This document shows positions 59,483-64,000 of a stretch of 64,000 bases of DNA, in pieces. How positions within the stretch are numbered: the first letter of the stretch is position 1; every line of letters starts with the position of its first letter. The notes beneath the pieces were generated by a model. It saw nothing but the letters and a program-made list of their open reading frames with translations, was not told where the DNA came from and did not search any database. Location of the stretch: positions 558,001-622,000 of the forward strand of contig NADL03000523.1 in NCBI GenBank assembly GCA_002205965.3, given 5' to 3'. Position numbers and translations under genes: made by a program. This DNA comes from Kappaphycus alvarezii. Taxonomy: Eukaryota; Rhodophyta; Florideophyceae; Gigartinales; Solieriaceae.

Positions 59483-60225
59483 GTTGTAGGTTGCAGAGGG
59501 GCAGGTCGTGACTGGACCGCGGGGCAGGCGCAGGTGCAGCATTGGCAGACTAGACAAACGGAAACATGCGCCAGTGCATGGTGCAGCCAGCCAAGGGTGC
59601 CAAAATGCAAACCGCCACAAACCGTTTACCCAAACCACACGCGATCCACTTGCCACTCGCCACCGGTCAACCCAGCCCCGCGCGGTCCCATTGGTCGCAC
59701 TCAAATCTCTTTCAACTCGCCTCACCACAAAACAGATCCCCCCCCGATCCCCCCCACCTTCCCGCCACCTACTAAACCCGATCGGGCCATTCCCACCCCT
59801 CCCCCTCCCCTCCCAACTCCCCAACCCAAACACACAAACACAAACAACAAATTCACCCGCCCCAGCCCCACACAACGGGCCTAAAACAAACCACCACCAC
59901 TCCATCCCGTTTGGACCGCCGTGCTGTTTGTTATCCGTCGCGCTCAACATTTTGCATACTCTCGCGCCCTCGAGCCCCCGCCTCACCCGCGACCACCCGC
60001 CCGCCAAATTCAACAACCTACCCTGCCCTACACGATCCTGCCCTACCCTGCCAAACCCCTGTCTCCACCACCACGTTCCGATCATCGCCCCCCCCCCTGA
60101 GCGGGAAACAGCGAGAGAGTGTGGTGAAAACCCACCTCGTCGCAATCGCCACACCCTGCCAAAAAAACAAAAAAAAACAATCAAACCATCCTACAACGAC
60201 ACAACCCAACCCTTGTGCGTGCCTC

Positions 60226-60843
60226 ATGTCCCCTCCTTCACCCTCCCCCACACCCACACCCCCTCCATCCGCATCCTCCCTTTCCCCCACCCCCTCGTCC
60301 ACGTTGTGGAGGCCCGGCGGCTTCACCCGCGTCGCCTTTGGTGGAGTCACAGCTTTTGCAGGTGGGTCTGCATATGCCATGGCTCGTGGTTTACAAGGCA
60401 TGAGTATAATACGTGGGGGTATGTTGGCAAGCTGTGTAGCCATGCCGTTTGTGGCGTTACGTGAGGTGATTGCAGGGGGCACGGGGGTGGAAGGGCGGGT
60501 TGCTTCGGTGCTTGCAGGGGGGTTTGCAGGGTATGTGGGGGGGTTGGTGGTTTGTGGAGGGAGGTGGCGGGTTGTCGGGGAGGGCGTCTTGTTGGGTGGA
60601 GTGGGGTGTGGCGTTTTGGATTGGATGATTGGGGGGTTGGAGTGGAGGAGGAGGGTTTGGCTTGTGGGAAGGGAGGATAAGGCTTGGGAATGGGTGCGTG
60701 TGGATGCAGAGTATGAAGAGTTGTTGGAGAGGAGGAGGGTTACTGTTGAGGCGTTGGAGAGGGAGCAGAGGAGGATTGAGGTTTTGGTCCGTGCGTTGGA
60801 GGAGAAGAGGAGGGGAAGTGCGAATGGGGGGGAGGGACCGTGA
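60226..60843 (+). CDS. Small Gly-rich membrane protein, possibly Tim17-type
   Basis: 205 codons from the ATG at 60226, after a C-rich leader. A Pro/Ser N-terminus (about 30 residues) precedes Gly-rich hydrophobic segments: VAFGGVTAFAGGSAYAMARG, GGMLASCVAMPFVAL, VLAGGFAGYVGGLVV and GVLLGGVGCGVLDWMI. These are followed by a charged coiled-coil tail (YEELLERRRVTVEAL...). Four short Gly-x3-Gly helices with the RGGMLAS pattern recall the Tim17/22/23 superfamily of mitochondrial and plastid membranes. The similarity is by pattern only. The alternative is an unrelated Gly-rich membrane protein. Confidence 0.5.
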   Translation: MSPPSPSPTPTPPPSASSLSPTPSSTLWRPGGFTRVAFGGVTAFAGGSAYAMARGLQGMSIIRGGMLASCVAMPFVALREVIAGGTGVEGRVASVLAGGFAGYVGGLVVCGGRWRVVGEGVLLGGVGCGVLDWMIGGLEWRRRVWLVGREDKAWEWVRVDAEYEELLERRRVTVEALEREQRRIEVLVRALEEKRRGSANGGEGP

Positions 60844-61790
60844 GTCGCGATTCGTTGTTTGTCATGCACGCCTTGCACGCGGCTGCGGTCACATTTGTTG
60901 CGCGTTTGTTTCGTGTGTCGCTGGTGCTTTTGGGGGTGGGGGGGGGGTGGTGGTGGAGTAGGGGAGTTGGGGTGTTTGGCATACATGGTGGGTGGGGCTG
61001 CGTACCGGCTGTGCGTGGGCATGCATGCGGAATGTGAGCAATGTGGAGCGAGTTGGGGGTTGGGGGAGGCGTGGCGGATGTGGGGGATTTACGGTTGGAT
61101 GAAGAGTTGAGTGGCGGCTATCTTGGAGCGGGTGGATGGTTGTCACTTGATGCATGGGGCTGTGCAGAGGGCGGTGGCCGTCGTGGCGCTGGCGCTGGCG
61201 CTGGTGCGTGTCTCTTTTGCTGGCTTGAAACATACGTAGACGGTTTTTAGTGAGTTTGATGAATTTGGTCGCATGCGGCGCGCTGAGATGAAGCATTATG
61301 AAAAAATAAACAACATTGCAATGACGTTGGCGACGTTGGCGTGATTGCAACGCTGCGCATGTTTTGCTGCCGCATGTCTTGTCTGCTGTTTTTTGCGTCT
61401 TGCACCGTTTTCAATTCACAGTTCCATGCACATGTGCTACAGCCGTCGAGTGTATTGTATTGTATCTCTCGCTGCTCTTGCCAACCTGCCGAGCCGAGCC
61501 GAGCCGATCCGATCCGAGGCTCGCCAATCTGCCATGCAATCAACACGTTTTATCCTGCAAAACGTGTACATTTGTATTCCGTGTCTACGTGTACGCAACA
61601 TATCCGCGTCACTCTGGTATCGCTGGAAAGCCCAACGCCTGGCTTACAGCTGTACCTTTCATACTGTAATTACAGAAATTGTTGTACACTATTTGGAGGA
61701 GGGGAGCCAGCCAGCACACAAGCCGCTTTGCGTGCTACTGCCCACTACTGTACAGTGCGCCTAATAAATAGAGACACCTGTACAAGGAAA
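60844..61790. other. Downstream intergenic DNA, possible small ORFs
   Basis: 60864-61110 has hydrophobic then Trp/Gly-rich frames in two phases (MHALHAAAVTFVARLFRVSL in one, AYMVGGAAYRLCVGMHAECE in another). They might be a second small membrane-protein gene with a phase change, but I cannot support it. Nothing recognised to 61790. Confidence 0.35.
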
Positions 61791-61859
61791 GGGTGATTGG
61801 TACAGTAGTACCTCTTCATTTTCCCCTAAACCCTTTCCCCTTCCCTCTTAGACTGCCTT

Positions 61860-62350
61860 TCTCCAACCTTCATTCTGCCACGCTCGGCGCCTGCGCCGCA
61901 CTAGGCGCGGGCGCCGGGCACTCGTGCCTTTGCGCGTCTTGCAGATCGCGCACTTACGACTACGGGGCTCTAGTTGCATTGGCTAAGGATACGACCTTCT
62001 CAAGTGGCGATTTCTCTCGCGCCAGGAAGGCTCTCACCCTCCACCAAGTATTGCAACGCTTAGTGCACCCTGCTGCGCTCAACCCTGGCGGTTCTCCTGC
62101 CAGCATGGGAGGGTTCCTGAGCCAAACCCTCCTGCTGGTCGTACCCAAAGCCGTTCTTCTGGAGCGCTTGTCTTCCTCGCCGTCGCTTTCTGTAAGTATC
62201 GCGCTTACAGCGGAAGTTTTTCAAGCGATCACACCCATGGCTCGCCACGGTTGTGATTGTCGATTTTTTCTTCCCCCCCTGTTTGGCGGGCATCGCACTA
62301 CTGGCACATCGCGTAAGACAGCACTTTGCTGCTCTTCACTTGGCCATTAA
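61860..62350 (+). pseudogene. Possible N-terminal fragment of an RT polyprotein
   Basis: The plus-strand frame includes LAKDTTFSSGDFSRARKALT, which resembles the '[DE]-[LYF]-S-[RK]-A-x-[RK]-A-L' helix found before the RT domain in polyproteins of the type at 57 kb. Downstream is LHQVLQRLVHPAAL, then low similarity and frame changes. This is a weak call based on one block. Confidence 0.3.
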
Positions 62351-62678
62351 CCTTCTCAATACTCCGTGTCTACCGAACCCCTCATGCCCGTCACAAACAA
62401 GTAACGAGCAGCCCTTATCTTCTTCGGAAGCCGCCCCTATCACATTCAACCCCAATGTCGCCTATGGGCAGGCGTACACTAGGCGCGCGGGCGAGGCTAT
62501 TACGAGCATGGAGACGACCACCGGTTTGCCTCTACAGGGTCCGTATGGAACTGAGCGCCTGTGGGTGCCGGTTAGCTGGATGGATTGGTCTGACTCTAAT
62601 TCTGTGGAAGGCGACGACGTTGATAGCGACGTCGCCGACCCATTAGAGCCAGATTCGATTGAGGACGAAGATCAGTAG
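62253..62678 (+). CDS. Hypothetical protein with acidic C-terminus, 141 codons
   Basis: Open frame ending in a strongly acidic stretch (SVEGDDVDSDVADPLEPDSI...). The middle includes NVAYGQAYTRRAGEAI and a Trp-rich VPVSWMDWSDSN. I do not recognise it. It lies between the RT-like fragment and the second Tc1 element and could be host or transposon-derived. Confidence 0.3.
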   Translation: MIVDFFFPPCLAGIALLAHRVRQHFAALHLAINLLNTPCLPNPSCPSQTSNEQPLSSSEAAPITFNPNVAYGQAYTRRAGEAITSMETTTGLPLQGPYGTERLWVPVSWMDWSDSNSVEGDDVDSDVADPLEPDSIEDEDQ

Positions 62679-62938
62679 GTGTTGAACTTACGCGCAGGTT
62701 GTGACATTGCAAGACCGTACCTTAACATACCAATTTTATCCGGGATTACAACCGACCATATCTTTCAAATATTAAATCACCCTACATTTCCCCCCTTACA
62801 ATCTAAGGCATAATTGTACAATACGGAATGAGAATACAACGCAAACAACCCTTACTTACCTACAGAGACTGACATAGTACTATAGAGGCCAGAAAACTAG
62901 TATCTACTCTCCTATTTCCAAAGGAAAGAAAAAATTTA

Positions 62939-62985
62939 GTGGCGTCGTGGATAATAAATATAGAAACCATAAACAGAAATACACA
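62939..62985 (+). repeat. Candidate left inverted repeat of the second Tc1-type element
   Basis: After a TA at 62937-62938 the sequence GTGGCGTCGTGGATAATAAA and the following ACAGAAATAC resemble the ends of the Tc1 element at 54326. The partner end would lie beyond the right edge of the window. Confidence 0.5.
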
Positions 62986-62999
62986 AAAAGTAACTAGGA

Positions 63000-63992
63000 A
63001 GAAAACTTACCCCCATTAGCCTTAAGAACTTCGACGCACCTTTTATGCATCGACTTGACTAGCTTCTGAAGCACAGTCTACTCGATATTGGCCCATTCTT
63101 GGTCAATTGCCACTTTTAAAGCAGAAACTGAGTCAAACTGCCTCCCGTTACTGTAAACAGCTCGCGCCAGGATACCCCATAAGTTTTCGATTGGGTTTAG
63201 GTCCGGGAACCGTGCAGGCCAATCCATTACAGTAACGTCCTTCTCACAAAACCATGCCTTCGTATGCTGAGATACATGGATAGGGGCATTATCCTGCTGA
63301 AACACCCAATCAAATCCATGGTTGATGCCCGCAAAATCTAATAAATTATTCTCCAATGTCGTACAGTAACTTGCAGACACCTGCCTTTCATTCAAATAAA
63401 CAATTGGACCCTTGTCAAAGTAAGAAAAGCAAGCCCACATCATAACTGAACCACCGTCATTTTGGCGCTTAGCCAATAGCCTCTCATCCTTACGGACATC
63501 ATGACAGTAATGCTTAAAACCATCTGGCCCATACAAACTAAACTTCTTTTCATCTGAAAAGATTACTTTCTTCCAATCATTCAGTCCTTTTCCAACCATC
63601 TCTGTAGCCCAATCAAGTCTTGCTTTTTTTGTGGGCTGCGGTGAGCAGCGGAACCTGTTTAACCTTTTTTTACGTAAGAATACTTGTTGCGCGTAATATC
63701 TGCTGCACACTCTTCTTGCCTATTGGCAAATCCAAAGCGGTACAGAACTGTCCCGCCGATTTCTCACCCTTGTGTGCCTCTCTTAGTAGATGACTTCTTT
63801 TGGCGGGAGATATTTTGGCGGGCGTCTGCTGAGTTTCCCTTTGCCATACTTCTCCGGGGCTTGGATAAATGTCCACACCACCTTTTTAGAGCGATTGATT
63901 TTCGTTGCGATAGAATCAATGCTCTCCCCGGCACACCTCATCCTCATAATTTCTCCTTTTTCTTGCTCCGTGAGTGACTTCCCGCGAGGCAT
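63000..63992 (-). pseudogene. Second Tc1/mariner transposase (DD34E), frameshifted, near window edge
   Basis: Starts MPRGKSLTEQEKGEIM at 63992 with a helix-turn-helix (AGESIDSIATKINRS), continues in other frames (SPAKRSHLLREA; LNRFRCSPQPTKKARLDWA) and has the complete DDE core at 63078-63710: KVIFSDEKKFSLYG, VFQQDNAPIH and FPDLNPIENLWGI. There are 34 residues between the second Asp and the Glu. A TAG follows WANIE, and the tail LVKSMHKRCVEVLKANGG continues in frame to about 63010. Two phase changes and the stop show decay. The sequence is related to, but clearly diverged from, the copy at 54562-55573. Confidence 0.85.
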
Positions 63993-64000
63993 TTTGTTGA

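Larger units (their letters stand above)
59049..60225. other. Intergenic DNA, C/A-rich toward the gene at 60226
   Basis: Contains the repeat clusters. A long minus-strand frame (59147-60184, 345 codons) is open, but it runs through the repeats and its sequence is low-complexity Gly/Arg/Trp-rich. I take it as a product of base skew. Confidence 0.45.

Noticed and set aside
59147-60184. 345-codon minus-strand ORF
   Set aside because: It crosses the CAGTA repeats and is low-complexity. Its openness follows from the strong base skew, and it runs against the better-supported gene beginning at 60226.

Overview
This is a eukaryotic nuclear window. It has CCHC, chromodomain and DDE transposable elements, a casein-kinase-1-type kinase, an exostosin-type glycosyltransferase and no bacterial operon structure. 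I saw no rRNA, tRNA or CRISPR array. Host genes are short, apparently intronless and packed into GC-rich islands (about 28-39 kb and 60-61 kb). These islands are separated by AT-rich deserts (about 20.7-24 kb and 40.5-52 kb) and by transposon graveyards. Compact intronless genes, many LTR elements, lineage-specific membrane and Cys-rich secreted proteins and a possible GH16-like fold would suit a multicellular red alga. That assignment is an inference, not something proven from the sequence.

Layout. 1-1189 is AT-rich and empty. 1195-15411 is one 14.2-kb Ty3/gypsy chromodomain retrotransposon on the minus strand. It has ~975-bp LTRs, a 5-bp GTAAC target duplication, a purine tract and a candidate primer-binding site. 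Gag, protease, integrase and two consecutive chromodomains are recognisable, but the RT palm (including the YxDD region) is deleted and there are many stops and frameshifts. Between pol and the 3' LTR the element carries an unrecognised gene on the opposite strand (3434-5754), convergent with pol. 15.5-16.4 kb looks like the start of a second LTR element. 17.7-20.7 kb holds the C-terminal part of another reverse-transcriptase polyprotein, split by 1.3 kb of AT-rich DNA. Relatives of it lie at 56.0-56.6, 57.0-57.95 and perhaps 61.9-62.3 kb.

Host gene islands. 28.9-30.2 kb encodes an exostosin-like glycosyltransferase. 30.2-31.1 kb (minus) encodes a CK1-like kinase. 31.6-33.1 (minus) and 33.4-35.0 (plus) encode a head-to-head pair of paralogous multi-pass membrane proteins. 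35.3-36.1 kb (minus) encodes a secreted protein with three copies of a Cys-rich module joined by Pro/Ser linkers. 60.2-60.8 kb encodes a small Gly-rich membrane protein, possibly of the Tim17 type. A 334-aa ORF at 44.15-45.16 kb stands alone in AT-rich DNA and has a faint GH16/concanavalin-like pattern.

The right end (52-64 kb) is rich in DNA transposons. There is a two-gene PIF/Harbinger element (52.2-54.1 kb), a Tc1/mariner element with complete inverted repeats inserted at TA within a CAGTA repeat (54326-55883), and a second Tc1-type element running off the right edge. Two general patterns stand out. Several host genes switch from a C-rich 5' part to a G-rich 3' part on the sense strand. 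Many frameshifts fall at homopolymers, so sequence error must be weighed against true gene decay.
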